Assembly: GCF_021369635.1 (NCBI RefSeq)
Contig: NZ_JAJNBZ010000002.1
Span: forward strand, 1-64,000
Reading direction: 5' to 3'
Length of the DNA stretch: 64,000 nt
Origin: Paenibacillus profundus
GTDB taxonomy: Bacteria > Bacillota > Bacilli > Paenibacillales > Paenibacillaceae
The notes below the pieces were generated by a model that made no database searches, had not been told where the DNA came from, and worked only from the letters and a program-made list of their open reading frames with translations. The position numbers and the translations under genes were made by a program. Shown here one piece after another: positions 1 through 8,521 of this stretch (positions are counted from its first letter, which is position 1; each line of letters begins with the position of its first letter).

Positions 1-54
1 AGCAGAGGACTGAAAATCCTCGTGTCGGCGGTTCGATTCCGTCCCGAGCCACCA
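1..54 (+). tRNA. tRNA-Phe (GAA), 5' truncated by the window edge
   Basis: The visible part runs from the end of the D arm to the 3' end. The anticodon loop reads CTGAAAA (anticodon GAA), the T arm has the usual GGTTCGATTCC, and the acceptor strand CCCGAGCC is followed by A and an encoded CCA at 52-54. The first ~22 bases lie outside the window. Confidence 0.95.
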
Positions 55-63
55 TGTAAATTT

Positions 64-149
64 GGAGGATTAGCGAAGTGGCCAAACGCATCAGACTGTA
101 AATCTGCTCCCATCCGGGTTCGGTGGTTCGAATCCATCATCCTCCACCA
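64..149 (+). tRNA. tRNA-Tyr (GTA)
   Basis: Acceptor strands GGAGGAT (64-70) and ATCCTCC (139-145) pair, and CCA is encoded at 147-149. The anticodon loop gives GTA. The long variable arm between the anticodon and T arms is typical of a class II tRNA such as tRNA-Tyr. It lies 9 bases after tRNA-Phe in the same transcription unit. Confidence 0.95.
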
Positions 150-155
150 TAGTAA

Positions 156-231
156 GAGCCATTAGCTCAGTTGGTAGAGCACCTGACTTTTAATCAGGGT
201 GTCGAAGGTTCGAGTCCTTCATGGCTCACCA
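156..231 (+). tRNA. tRNA-Lys (TTT)
   Basis: Acceptor strands GAGCCAT (156-162) and ATGGCTC (221-227) pair, with CCA at 229-231. The anticodon loop CTTTTAA gives TTT, reading Lys codons. It is the last tRNA of the visible operon and is followed directly by terminator-like hairpins. Confidence 0.95.
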
Positions 232-242
232 GTTATACAATC

Positions 243-272
243 AACTTCAATATTATTGAAGTTTTTTTGTTT
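243..272 (+). terminator. Rho-independent terminator of the tRNA operon
   Basis: ACTTCAA and TTGAAGT pair around a short AT loop and are followed at once by a run of seven T. It sits about 12 bases after the CCA end of tRNA-Lys. Confidence 0.75.
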
Positions 273-321
273 TATAAGGCATTGCACCATCAGTTCACGA
301 TATATGAATATGATTACTTAC

Positions 322-356
322 AGCCGGACTTGAGAACAATCAAGTCCGGCTTTTTG
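322..356 (+). terminator. Second terminator, copy A of a duplicated hairpin
   Basis: An 11-bp GC-rich stem (GCCGGACTTGA paired with TCAAGTCCGGC) is followed by five T. Almost the same hairpin, including its loop and the CA before the stem, occurs after the chitinase gene at 2269-2306. Confidence 0.85.
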
Positions 357-369
357 ATATTGTCCGGAT

Positions 370-687
370 TAATAGAATAATATCCCTTGCTGTAGATATT
401 TATCCTTGAAACAGGCACTGGAAAAATAGTTTATTAGAGATACAACTTTTGTGACCAAACTGTGAACTTTCGGAGATGTCTTCGGAGAGCTGCAAGCCGT
501 ATTATGCGGCATTCCGGAAGCGAATGCCATTCCGACGGGGAGGTGATATATACGGCTGAAGGCCAGCATCCTTAGAGACATGGTAGGGTGAACTAGAAGA
601 GTTGATGTGAAAAATCATCGGTATCCAGACAGTTTGAGCCTGAAACCATGTAAATTGGCAAGATAACGACTTAATTGAGGGAGGAAT
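370..687 (+). promoter_or_regulatory. Long, structured 5' region of the chitinase gene
   Basis: No gene is evident in these ~320 bases. AGCCGTA (about 496-502) can pair with TACGGCT (551-557). This encloses a clean internal hairpin, GGCATTC/GAATGCC (509-528), and an AGGTGATATA stretch. It could be a folded leader or the relic of an element. I compared it by eye with the cyclic-di-GMP-I consensus and saw no match. No convincing -35/-10 pair was found. Confidence 0.35.
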
Positions 688-2238
688 ATGATGAAAATGA
701 AGACAACGAAGAAAAAAACATTTGTTTTTCTGTTCGTGTTGATCGTGTTGTTTTCCTTAATACCTGTAAGCGCTTTTGCAGCGCAGCAATGGTCACCGAA
801 CACAAATTATCAGACTGGCGATGTGGTCAATTACAGCGGCACTGCTTATAAATGCCTGCAGCCACATACCTCGCTTCCAGGTTGGGAGCCGCCGAACGTG
901 CCTGCACTATGGTCGGCGCAAGGAGGAGGAGATCCAGATCCCGATCCGGACCCGGATACCCAGGCGCCGTCAGCTCCGGCGAACCTCGTAGCTACCGGGT
1001 CCGCTTCGACGACCGTTTCGTTGAGCTGGAGCGCCGCGACGGACAATGTCGGCGTAACCGGCTACGATGTGTTTAAGAACGGGACGCTTGCCGGAACGAC
1101 GACTTTCACTTCTTATATGGCGACCGGGCTGACGCCGAATACGTCTTATACATTCACGGTTAAGGCAAAGGATGCGGCGGACAACGTCTCCGCTTCAAGC
1201 AATGCCGTAACCGTGACGACAGGCTCCGTGGGGCCGAATCCTGATCCGATTCCAGATAAATTACTGATCGGATATTGGCATAATTTCGATAACGGTTCGA
1301 CAGCTTTGAAGTTAAGGAACGTATCCCCGCAGTACGATGTCATTCAAGTCGCTTTCGCCGAAACGACGGGAGGGAACCACTCCACATTAAGCTTTACGCC
1401 ATACAATGCGACTGTCGCCGAATTCCAGTCGGATATTGCACACCTTCACAGTCAAGGCAAAAAGGTGCTTATATCCATAGGCGGGCAGAACGGCTCGGTC
1501 GAGCTTCATAACAATACCGACATACAAAATTTTGTGAATTCGATGACGAACATAATTCAAACCTATGGGTTTGACGGGCTTGACATCGATTTGGAGGGAG
1601 GTTCGATTTCTCTTGGCGGCGGGGATACGGATTACCGCAATCCGACGACGCCGAAAATCGTAAACCTGATTACCGCCGTCCGGCAGCTTAGCAATAATAT
1701 CGGACCGAACTTTATGCTGACAATGGCGCCGGAAACCGCGTACGTGCAAGGAGGTATTGTCTCATACGCTGGGCCGTGGGGGGCGTACTTGCCCGTTATC
1801 CACGGGCTGCGTGATAAGCTGACATTTATACATGTGCAGCATTATAACGCCGGCGGCAACGAGGCGCTGGACGGCCGAGTCTATAATCAGGGTACGGCGG
1901 ATTTCCAGGTTGCCATGGCGGAAATGCTGCTGTATGGCTTCCCGATTAACCGCAATCCGAACAACATATTCCAACCGCTGCGGGAGGACCAGGTGGCGAT
2001 CGGCCTGCCTTCCGTACCGAGCGCAGCGCCGTCGGGCGGATACACCTCGGCGGCGGACGTGGCCAAAGCACTCCAATATCTTGTGAAGGGTACGCCGTAT
2101 GGCGGAACGTATTCAATGCAAAGAAAGGCAGGTTATCCGAACTTCCGCGGTGTGATGACCTGGTCGATCAATTGGGATGCGACGAGCGGATACGCGTTCG
2201 CCAACAACGTAAAATCGGCTTTCAACTTTGAACAATGA
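688..2238 (+). CDS. Secreted modular chitinase, GH18 family (ChiD-like architecture)
   Basis: This is a 516-residue exported chitin hydrolase. Domains in order: a signal peptide (about 1-32, ending near AFAA), a CBM5/12-type chitin-binding module (about 33-77, with W35, W66 and W75-type aromatics), a Pro-Asp repeat linker, a fibronectin type III domain (about 93-178), a short Pro-rich linker and a GH18 barrel (about 190-516). The catalytic DxxDxDxE motif reads DGLDIDLE at 296-303, with E303 as the acid/base. The same module order is known from Bacillus circulans chitinase D. AGGGAGGA lies just upstream; ATG at 688 and 691 are both possible starts. It stands alone between two copies of the same terminator, which suggests independent transcription or insertion behind the tRNA operon. 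Confidence 0.93.
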   Translation: MMKMKTTKKKTFVFLFVLIVLFSLIPVSAFAAQQWSPNTNYQTGDVVNYSGTAYKCLQPHTSLPGWEPPNVPALWSAQGGGDPDPDPDPDTQAPSAPANLVATGSASTTVSLSWSAATDNVGVTGYDVFKNGTLAGTTTFTSYMATGLTPNTSYTFTVKAKDAADNVSASSNAVTVTTGSVGPNPDPIPDKLLIGYWHNFDNGSTALKLRNVSPQYDVIQVAFAETTGGNHSTLSFTPYNATVAEFQSDIAHLHSQGKKVLISIGGQNGSVELHNNTDIQNFVNSMTNIIQTYGFDGLDIDLEGGSISLGGGDTDYRNPTTPKIVNLITAVRQLSNNIGPNFMLTMAPETAYVQGGIVSYAGPWGAYLPVIHGLRDKLTFIHVQHYNAGGNEALDGRVYNQGTADFQVAMAEMLLYGFPINRNPNNIFQPLREDQVAIGLPSVPSAAPSGGYTSAADVAKALQYLVKGTPYGGTYSMQRKAGYPNFRGVMTWSINWDATSGYAFANNVKSAFNFEQ

Positions 2239-2268
2239 GAACATGAACGTGGATATCGGTTTATTATG

Positions 2269-2306
2269 GCAGCCGGACTTGAGAATAATCAAGTCCGGCT
2301 TTTTTT
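2269..2306 (+). terminator. Chitinase terminator, copy B of the duplicated hairpin
   Basis: The stem GCCGGACTTGA/TCAAGTCCGGC is followed by a T-rich tract. It differs from the copy at 322-356 by one loop base (GAATAA instead of GAACAA). Confidence 0.88.
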
Positions 2307-2420
2307 GTTTTTATGAACGTGTTGCGGAAGGATATGGGCACTTGGCGTTAAATATAAGTACGAAGACAAGAACGTAGGAAGACAGATACGGCTTGGTGGT
2401 GGAGAACGGAGGGGTTCACC

Positions 2421-4085
2421 ATGAGAATTGACGGCTTGCGAACGGAAGAACTGACGGCGTTAATTAGTCAAGCGCGTCTTGGAGACCGGGAAGCATTCGG
2501 CGAGTTGGTTCGACGCCATCGGGCCCAGATGGTTATGTGGGCTCGCCGCATTATAGGTGACGCCGTGTCGGCCGAAGATATTGTGCAAGATGCGCTTCTG
2601 CAGACGCTTCAGAAGCTTAACACGCTGAAGGATCCGGATAAATTCGTTCCCTGGTTGCGGATGATCGTGCGCAATCGTGCTCTGATGGAGTTGAGGAGCA
2701 CTGCTAGAGCACGCTCTGCTGGGTGGACAGGCTGGGCAATGGATGACGGTATGGATACGGAGCAGACGATGCACCTGGCTCAGCAGGAGGTTGATCTGCG
2801 TGCAAACCTGGTAGACCCTGCCGATACTGAACTTAAGCGGCAAGCACTGGCTGAATTTGAACGGCTGTTCGAGCGCCTAGGTGAGCGGGAGCGTGCTGTA
2901 TTGCAAGCACATGCATTGGCTGAATTGCCGATTCCGGAAGTGGCTGCCCGGCTTGGGATGAAGAGTGGAGCCGTCTATACCGCATTGTCGCGAGCGCGGC
3001 GTAAGCTGAGCGATGCGAATTTTCAAGCACAGGTATCGCAATATGTAACTGGCCGCCGTCAACGGGGGCTTCAACAATCCGGGATTGTAAGCGGGGCAAG
3101 GTATCATTGGTTCGCTGCTGCGCATAACACGATGGCGGCTACGATATTGGAGACGCTTCTGGCTACGGGCGTCCGCAATGTCTCCTTAACCGATGTGATG
3201 GGGCTGTCTGGACACGCCTTCAGCCTATATGCGACTCCCGATATTGGACTGAGCAGCGCATATGCCTTTGATTGGGCGAAGACAATGAGATTTGGTTGGA
3301 GCAATCTAGGCTATTCAGCGGTTATATTTGGCGGAGCCGGGCTGACTCTGCGTCAGCCGGACGAGCTGATTGGAGCGATGGAGCAGATGCAGGACTCCAT
3401 TATGCGCGGCACTCCGATTGTTGCATGGAACGTAGCAAGCGCCGAGTTCGGTCTCATCTGCGGCTTCGATGACAGAGCCAGCGAATGGATGGTGACGGAC
3501 ACGACGGTAAGCGGCAAACGGCTGCCATACGATAAGCTTGGCCGCAATCATCCGGATGCCGAATGGTTCGCAGTCATCCCTGGGACACGTCATCCGGTGT
3601 CATGGCGCGATACGCTGAACCGTGTCTTCGTGCAAGCCGTCCGCCATATACGCGGTCACGAGAAGGCCATACTGCCAGGCTGCGCCGTCGGATTGGATGC
3701 ATATGTGACATGGATAGAAGCCTTTCAAGAAAGCAAGATAGCCGATCCGCTATCGGTAGCGTATCATGCTGCCTATACGGCTGAAGCGAGACGCAACGCA
3801 GCGCGGTTCCTCCAAGCAAGATTAACAGATGGCACAATGAATAATGTCTGCAGGGAAGCGGAGCCGGCCGTTCATCATGCATATGTTAGCTACACGACGG
3901 TTGCGGAAGCGTGGGCTGCGCTATCGCGCTTGTTTCCGCTGCCGTTCGGCGGCAATTCACTTGGACCGGGTCCTGCTGAACGAGCCGTGCGGCTGTTGGA
4001 ACGGGCGGTTGCAGAAGAACGGCAAGCGGTAGACGCGCTGGAAGAAGCGGCAGATTGGCTGGAGCGTAAGGTCGGACGAAGCTGA
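2421..4085 (+). CDS. ECF-like RNA polymerase sigma factor with a large C-terminal extension
   Basis: The first ~200 of 554 residues form a sigma-70 family ECF protein: region 2 at about 15-95 (AEDIVQDALLQTLQKL, then KFVPWLRMIVRNRAL) and region 4 at about 145-200 (LGERERAVLQAHALAELPIPEVAARLGM, then SGAVYTALSRARRKL). A typical ECF factor stops here. This one carries ~350 more residues, which resemble the BtrH N-terminal/C39-like fold: an AAAHNTMAATILETLL helix, then LSGHAFSLYATPDIG, then a segment about access to W/D-rich sheets. The extension may sense a ligand or modify a peptide; that is inference. No anti-sigma gene is adjacent. The ATG follows GGAGGGG with good spacing. Confidence 0.8.
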   Translation: MRIDGLRTEELTALISQARLGDREAFGELVRRHRAQMVMWARRIIGDAVSAEDIVQDALLQTLQKLNTLKDPDKFVPWLRMIVRNRALMELRSTARARSAGWTGWAMDDGMDTEQTMHLAQQEVDLRANLVDPADTELKRQALAEFERLFERLGERERAVLQAHALAELPIPEVAARLGMKSGAVYTALSRARRKLSDANFQAQVSQYVTGRRQRGLQQSGIVSGARYHWFAAAHNTMAATILETLLATGVRNVSLTDVMGLSGHAFSLYATPDIGLSSAYAFDWAKTMRFGWSNLGYSAVIFGGAGLTLRQPDELIGAMEQMQDSIMRGTPIVAWNVASAEFGLICGFDDRASEWMVTDTTVSGKRLPYDKLGRNHPDAEWFAVIPGTRHPVSWRDTLNRVFVQAVRHIRGHEKAILPGCAVGLDAYVTWIEAFQESKIADPLSVAYHAAYTAEARRNAARFLQARLTDGTMNNVCREAEPAVHHAYVSYTTVAEAWAALSRLFPLPFGGNSLGPGPAERAVRLLERAVAEERQAVDALEEAADWLERKVGRS

Positions 4086-4195
4086 ATCTTTTTTTAAAAT
4101 ATTCAATGATATGATGTAAGAAATAGTGAGCTTGGCGCATCCATATGAAATGAAGGCTTTCGAAGCTGAATCATTTCCGTATAGGAGGAGTAACT

Positions 4196-5617
4196 ATGAA
4201 TCAAACGACAAAGGCAGCAGAACAAATTCATCCAGTAAAAAACCGTATCGGTGGAGTATTCATGCACGTTAGCAATATGGAGCGCTCTGTCAATTGGTAT
4301 CACAAGTTGTTCGGCTTGCCCGACCGATCGTCTGTAACCGACAAGGTTCACGAGATCACAATGGATGGGGGGAGCGGTCTTGTGCTCGATCAGCACGGAT
4401 ATGATCGCGGACTGTCGATGGCAGAGCGGCCGCTCCTGATGTTCCAATCCCCAGACGTGCATGCCGCATACCGATTCGCGAAGCAGAATGGCATTCCGAT
4501 CGAGTGGGAGATTGAACAATATCCAGGCATGGCGTTCTTTACGCTGCGCGATCCGGATGGCAATCTGCTCATGGTATGCGGAAATCCGGGTGAGACAGAG
4601 AGTGGGAACGGATCGGAACCAATGGAGGCCGCGGCTGTCCGATATGATGGCGGCGGGACTTGGCTTGCGGTAAGTGGTAACTTGACACAGGGAGAGCTGA
4701 CGCCAGAAGGCTTGGTGTTAACGGGAAGAGCGGTAACGGATGAATCCTTCCGCACTCCAATTCGGATAGAGACAACGCTTCGCCTGGAGGCTGGATGTTT
4801 ACGCTTGCTGTTTGGCCCTCATGGAGAATTAACATTCAACTATGGCCCATCTGCAAGCGGGGGAGCAGGTGAAGAGTTCTACGTCAATCACCCGAGCTTG
4901 CATAAAACGTTCAGCTACACGGGAAAAGGGACTGTACCGTATGGACAGTGGGTGCGTGTCGAATGGACGATCCGGGAACGTTCCATGGAAATACATCTCG
5001 ACGGGCAATTGTTTCATGCCCAAGAGGGTTACTTCGGAGATACGGTCGGACTTGCCGGTGTTGGGTGTGATAATGGTCAGGTGACGGTACGTTCCTTCTT
5101 CGTCGAGCCGCTTGCGGTGTCAGAAGGGGTTCCGCATCTTGCCGTCTCAAGCGAGGGAGAGCCGATAGACGAATTGATCCCGGCTGAGGTCTGTCATCCA
5201 GTCATAACGGGAGATGGGCTGTGGTTGTCTTATAATGATCAATGGGGAGATGCGCGTACGAAGGCGGCATACTCAGTGCCTTTTCAATGTCGGAGTCTCA
5301 TCCGGACGGATACGAACTCGCTCGTACTGTATGGAGGCGCCTCTGCACAGGTGAAATTCCATACGGGCGGAGCGCTTAGCTTCATCGATCCGGTTACCAA
5401 AGAGGAGACTTGGGCGGAAGGCAAGGGGGCACTGCCGAATAAATGGACGGAAGTGATCTGGAAAATGGAGTCGGACCGCGCGACGATTACTGTGGATGGA
5501 GAAGTTAGGCTAGAGCATACAGGGGATTTCTCCGGGTGCAGCTTCCGGCTTGGTATCGGACCTGATCAAGGAAGCGCGCTTGTTGTAAAGTCGGTGGAAG
5601 TTGTAACGTTAATATAG
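4196..5617 (+). CDS. VOC (glyoxalase/bleomycin-resistance-type) protein with C-terminal lamin-G-like domains
   Basis: This 473-residue protein has no signal peptide, so it is probably cytosolic. Residues ~18-130 form a vicinal-oxygen-chelate domain (GGVFMHVSNMERSVNWYHKL at the start, FFTLRDPDGNLLMVCG at the end). The rest looks like two concanavalin/lamin-G-like beta sandwiches, each with a W-x-R/W-x-E-hydrophobic pattern (GQWVRVEWTIRERSMEIHLDG, and later KWTEVIWKMESDRATITVDG). VOC enzymes bind a metal and act on many small substrates, so the reaction cannot be named. AGGAGGAG precedes the ATG. It lies 110 bases behind the sigma factor and is closed by its own terminator. Confidence 0.75.
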   Translation: MNQTTKAAEQIHPVKNRIGGVFMHVSNMERSVNWYHKLFGLPDRSSVTDKVHEITMDGGSGLVLDQHGYDRGLSMAERPLLMFQSPDVHAAYRFAKQNGIPIEWEIEQYPGMAFFTLRDPDGNLLMVCGNPGETESGNGSEPMEAAAVRYDGGGTWLAVSGNLTQGELTPEGLVLTGRAVTDESFRTPIRIETTLRLEAGCLRLLFGPHGELTFNYGPSASGGAGEEFYVNHPSLHKTFSYTGKGTVPYGQWVRVEWTIRERSMEIHLDGQLFHAQEGYFGDTVGLAGVGCDNGQVTVRSFFVEPLAVSEGVPHLAVSSEGEPIDELIPAEVCHPVITGDGLWLSYNDQWGDARTKAAYSVPFQCRSLIRTDTNSLVLYGGASAQVKFHTGGALSFIDPVTKEETWAEGKGALPNKWTEVIWKMESDRATITVDGEVRLEHTGDFSGCSFRLGIGPDQGSALVVKSVEVVTLI

Positions 5618-5631
5618 TATCGTTATCATAA

Positions 5632-5682
5632 TGTGCAGCAGCCTGTGACTCTAAGTAGAGGAGCAGGCTGCTTTTTTTGTAC
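5632..5682 (+). terminator. Rho-independent terminator
   Basis: AGCAGCCTG pairs with CAGGCTGCT and is followed by seven T, 20 bases after the VOC gene stop codon. Confidence 0.85.
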
Positions 5683-5764
5683 AAATGGGGGAAGCTGAAG
5701 GGATACGCTCAGTTATGATACAATGAGACAAAAGAAGACGGACGAATGGGCGGAGTGAACAATC

Positions 5765-6877
5765 ATGGAAAAGCAAGCTTTGCAGCTGCATATCGAACGA
5801 ATTCTCGGCAAGAAGTTGGTGCCGTTGTCAGTACCAACCGAAGAGTGGCACGATTGGACGAAGGCGCAGGACTTCGAGCGGCAGTCATCGGCTCCCGTAG
5901 TCATGCATCAGCGTAACAGCAACTGGGTGCTGCTGTGGAAGTCAGGTACATCGACAACAGAACTCATGCAGGTAGATGAACATGCTTTAACGGAACAGGA
6001 ACGGCAATGGATCGAGCTCATCCTCTGGATGGAGCACCAGCCGAAGCCTGTGCTTCCCAGCACGCATTTGGGCGATGAGCAGCAGGCGCTAATGTTGGGA
6101 CAATGGATTATCGAACGTATGAGGGAAGGCGATGGAAGCGCAGAGGTTCCTGATACATTTTCCTGGAAAAACAAAATGTTCACCCAAGTCGTACCGTTCC
6201 TGCTTGTTGCAGAACATGCGCACCGGGAAGGTCCTGGTTACAAGGATTTATATAGATTGATGAAATCCTATTTTGGAGGCGATCTCATTCTGCTTCCGCT
6301 ATCTGAAAAAGAATGGTTTATTTTGTGTCCGGAACAGCTGACCCAAGCGAATGAAGCAGATGATGACGAAGACGAGAGGGAAACGATGGAAGAACTGCTG
6401 ACATCGTTCTGCCTCGGATTGTATGAGCTGCTCGCGAATGAATGGGTTGGCGAAAGCCATTTGTCTATTGGATACCCATTCTCACCGGTAAAAGGTATGC
6501 CAGGCGTCGTAGCTCAGCTGCGGGAGACCATTTATTTGGGACGTACGTTTCATGTAACGGACAATATACATTTGCCATGGGAGCTACACCTAGAGCGTCT
6601 CGTGAACAGTATTTCGGACGAAGTGCGCAAGCAATTCCTGCAACGTGTTGTGACGAAGGCGGACAGCTTTACAGATGTAGAGACGATGGCGACACTTGGA
6701 ACTTTTTTTCAATATGATTGCAGTGTGAGCGAGACGGCCAAAAGATTATATATCCATCGTAATACTTTACTGTACCGTCTGGACAAAATAAAGCATGAAA
6801 CAGGACTGGATGTGCGCAAGTTTACGGACGCCGTACTAGTGAAGCTCATTTTGCTATTGTACAAAGTAACGAAATAG
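5765..6877 (+). CDS. PucR/CdaR-type transcriptional regulator
   Basis: A 370-residue protein whose last ~55 residues carry the PucR C-terminal helix-turn-helix: the stretch from CSVSETAKRLYIHRN through TLLYRLDKIKHETG to LDVRKFTDAVLVKLIL. The N-terminal ~300 residues show no named sensor domain; they include an acidic patch (ADDDEDERETMEE). The gene lies just upstream of, and in the same direction as, the sugar-transporter ATPase msmX. A role in carbohydrate uptake control is plausible but inferred. GGCGGAGTG precedes the ATG. Confidence 0.78.
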   Translation: MEKQALQLHIERILGKKLVPLSVPTEEWHDWTKAQDFERQSSAPVVMHQRNSNWVLLWKSGTSTTELMQVDEHALTEQERQWIELILWMEHQPKPVLPSTHLGDEQQALMLGQWIIERMREGDGSAEVPDTFSWKNKMFTQVVPFLLVAEHAHREGPGYKDLYRLMKSYFGGDLILLPLSEKEWFILCPEQLTQANEADDDEDERETMEELLTSFCLGLYELLANEWVGESHLSIGYPFSPVKGMPGVVAQLRETIYLGRTFHVTDNIHLPWELHLERLVNSISDEVRKQFLQRVVTKADSFTDVETMATLGTFFQYDCSVSETAKRLYIHRNTLLYRLDKIKHETGLDVRKFTDAVLVKLILLLYKVTK

Positions 6878-6980
6878 GACATTCATTTTTTGTGCAACTT
6901 GTGTATAGTTATTTGTACAGGGTTTAGTTAAGATATAAGTAACCGATTTCATGATAAAAATGTTTAAGGGGGAAACGCAC

Positions 6981-8102
6981 ATGGCAGGCGTACGTTTAGA
7001 GCACATTTACAAAAAGTATCCGGGTTCCGACAATCCAACGGTAGTAGACATTAATCTGGACATTCAAGACAAAGAATTTCTCGTATTGGTAGGTCCTTCC
7101 GGTTGCGGTAAATCTACAACACTCCGTATGATTGCGGGTCTTGAAGAAATTTCCGAAGGTAAATTGTACATCGGCGATCGCCTAGTTAATGACGTGGCTC
7201 CGAAAGACCGTGACATCGCGATGGTGTTCCAATCCTACGCGTTGTATCCGCACATGAACGTGTATCAGAACATGGCGTTCGGTCTGAAACTGCGTAAATT
7301 CAAAAAAGAAGATATCGATAAACGTGTACGTGAAGCAGCTCGCATTCTCGACATCGAGCACTTGCTTGACCGCAAACCGAAGGCATTGTCCGGTGGTCAG
7401 CGTCAGCGTGTTGCCCTCGGCCGTGCTATCGTCCGTGAGCCTCAAGTATTCTTGATGGACGAACCGCTTTCCAACTTGGATGCGAAATTGCGTGGTCAGA
7501 TGCGTTCTGAAATTTCCAAACTGGCAAAACGTCTGCAAACGACGGTTATCTATGTAACCCATGACCAGATCGAAGCAATGACGATGGGTGACCGTATCGT
7601 TGTTATGAAAGATGGTATCATTCAACAAGCGGCTTCACCAGACATCCTCTACAATAACCCATTGAATATGTTCGTTGCAGGCTTTATCGGATCTCCGACA
7701 ATGAACTTTATTAATGGCACCTTGTCTGAAGAAGGCGGTAACTTCCGCTTCAAGGCACCGGGATTGGATGTTGTCGTACCTGCAGGTAAAGCACAAGTGC
7801 TGAAGGAAAAAGGCTTCATCGGCAAAGAAGTTATTCTCGGCGTTCGCTCCGAGGATATCCACGAAGAGCCTGTATTCTTGGAAGCATCGCCTAACAGCAT
7901 CTTCACGGCTTCCATTGATGTTACGGAGAACATGGGTCATGAAATGTTCCTTTACTTGACAGGCGTAGGCAAAGAGACGATCATCGCACGTGTTGACGGA
8001 CGTTCCAACTCGAAAGAAGGTCAAAACGTGAAGCTTGCCATCGATATGAATAAAGTTCATGTCTTTGATAAAGACTCAGAATTGAACCTGTTCGAAAACT
8101 AA
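6981..8102 (+). CDS. msmX: Multitask carbohydrate ABC transporter ATP-binding protein (MsmX/UgpC family)
   Basis: A 373-residue ATPase. It shows Walker A GPSGCGKST (near residue 39), signature LSGGQRQRVALGRAIVR, Walker B VFLMDEPLSNLDAKLR, the H-loop VTHDQIEAM and a C-terminal regulatory OB-like domain, as in the MalK/UgpC group. The family powers several sugar importers that lack their own ATPase. In this window the transporter at 43465-47088 has no ATPase, so MsmX is its likely engine. An upstream in-frame ATG exists at 6951, but AAGGGGGA sits eight bases before the ATG at 6981, and MAGVRLEHIYKKY matches the family N-terminus. Confidence 0.95.
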   Translation: MAGVRLEHIYKKYPGSDNPTVVDINLDIQDKEFLVLVGPSGCGKSTTLRMIAGLEEISEGKLYIGDRLVNDVAPKDRDIAMVFQSYALYPHMNVYQNMAFGLKLRKFKKEDIDKRVREAARILDIEHLLDRKPKALSGGQRQRVALGRAIVREPQVFLMDEPLSNLDAKLRGQMRSEISKLAKRLQTTVIYVTHDQIEAMTMGDRIVVMKDGIIQQAASPDILYNNPLNMFVAGFIGSPTMNFINGTLSEEGGNFRFKAPGLDVVVPAGKAQVLKEKGFIGKEVILGVRSEDIHEEPVFLEASPNSIFTASIDVTENMGHEMFLYLTGVGKETIIARVDGRSNSKEGQNVKLAIDMNKVHVFDKDSELNLFEN

Positions 8103-8115
8103 TCAATGAAAACAC

Positions 8116-8147
8116 AGAGGCTAGCCATTCCGGCTAGCCTTTTTTGG
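8116..8147 (+). terminator. msmX terminator
   Basis: AGGCTAGCC and GGCTAGCCT form a perfect stem with a short ATTCC loop, followed by six T. Confidence 0.92.
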
Positions 8148-8521
8148 ATAGTGTATGCCTTCCGCCTCGGAGTCATGTTACCTCCCCAAAGAAGGTACGC
8201 CCGTTCGAGCCTTTGCCCCACTCTCCCCTTTATTCAGAACAGCAGCAACTCATTCCCTTGTAAACGAGTATTTTTCATAGATTGAAAAAGCGATCTATAT
8301 AAGTTGAACCTATTTAGCCCCCAATTAGATTGGAGAGCGACTTAGGAGTCCTTTTCTGTTCTATCTGTACGGTTCTTGTCCCGAGCAGGTTGTCATTGCG
8401 AGAACTGGCACATTGATTTGCACGTCGTTTTCCTTTACGATGATTACAATGAGGTAAGGGCACTTCGCCGCAATGGGATTACAGATGAATGAAGTGCCGC
8501 CAGACGAAGGAGTGAACGACG
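8148..8521. other. Gene-free interval containing a dispersed repeat and the hprK promoter region
   Basis: No open frame is credible here. Bases 8191-8245 closely match a second intergenic sequence at 31345-31400: GAAGG-A-GCC-GTTC, then the core CACTCTCCCCTTTATTCAGAA with only two differences. The rest is AT-moderate sequence with no clear structure. The hprK ribosome binding site (GAAGGAGTG) closes the interval. Confidence 0.5.

Noticed and set aside
370-687. Cyclic-di-GMP riboswitch upstream of the chitinase
   Set aside because: Considered because such riboswitches often precede chitin genes, but the conserved GEMM core sequences are not present.
768-783. cre-like TGTAAGCGCTTTTGCA inside the chitinase signal sequence
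   Set aside because: Two mismatches at the conserved CA end, and the bases encode the usual SAFA signal-peptide end, so coding constraint explains it.
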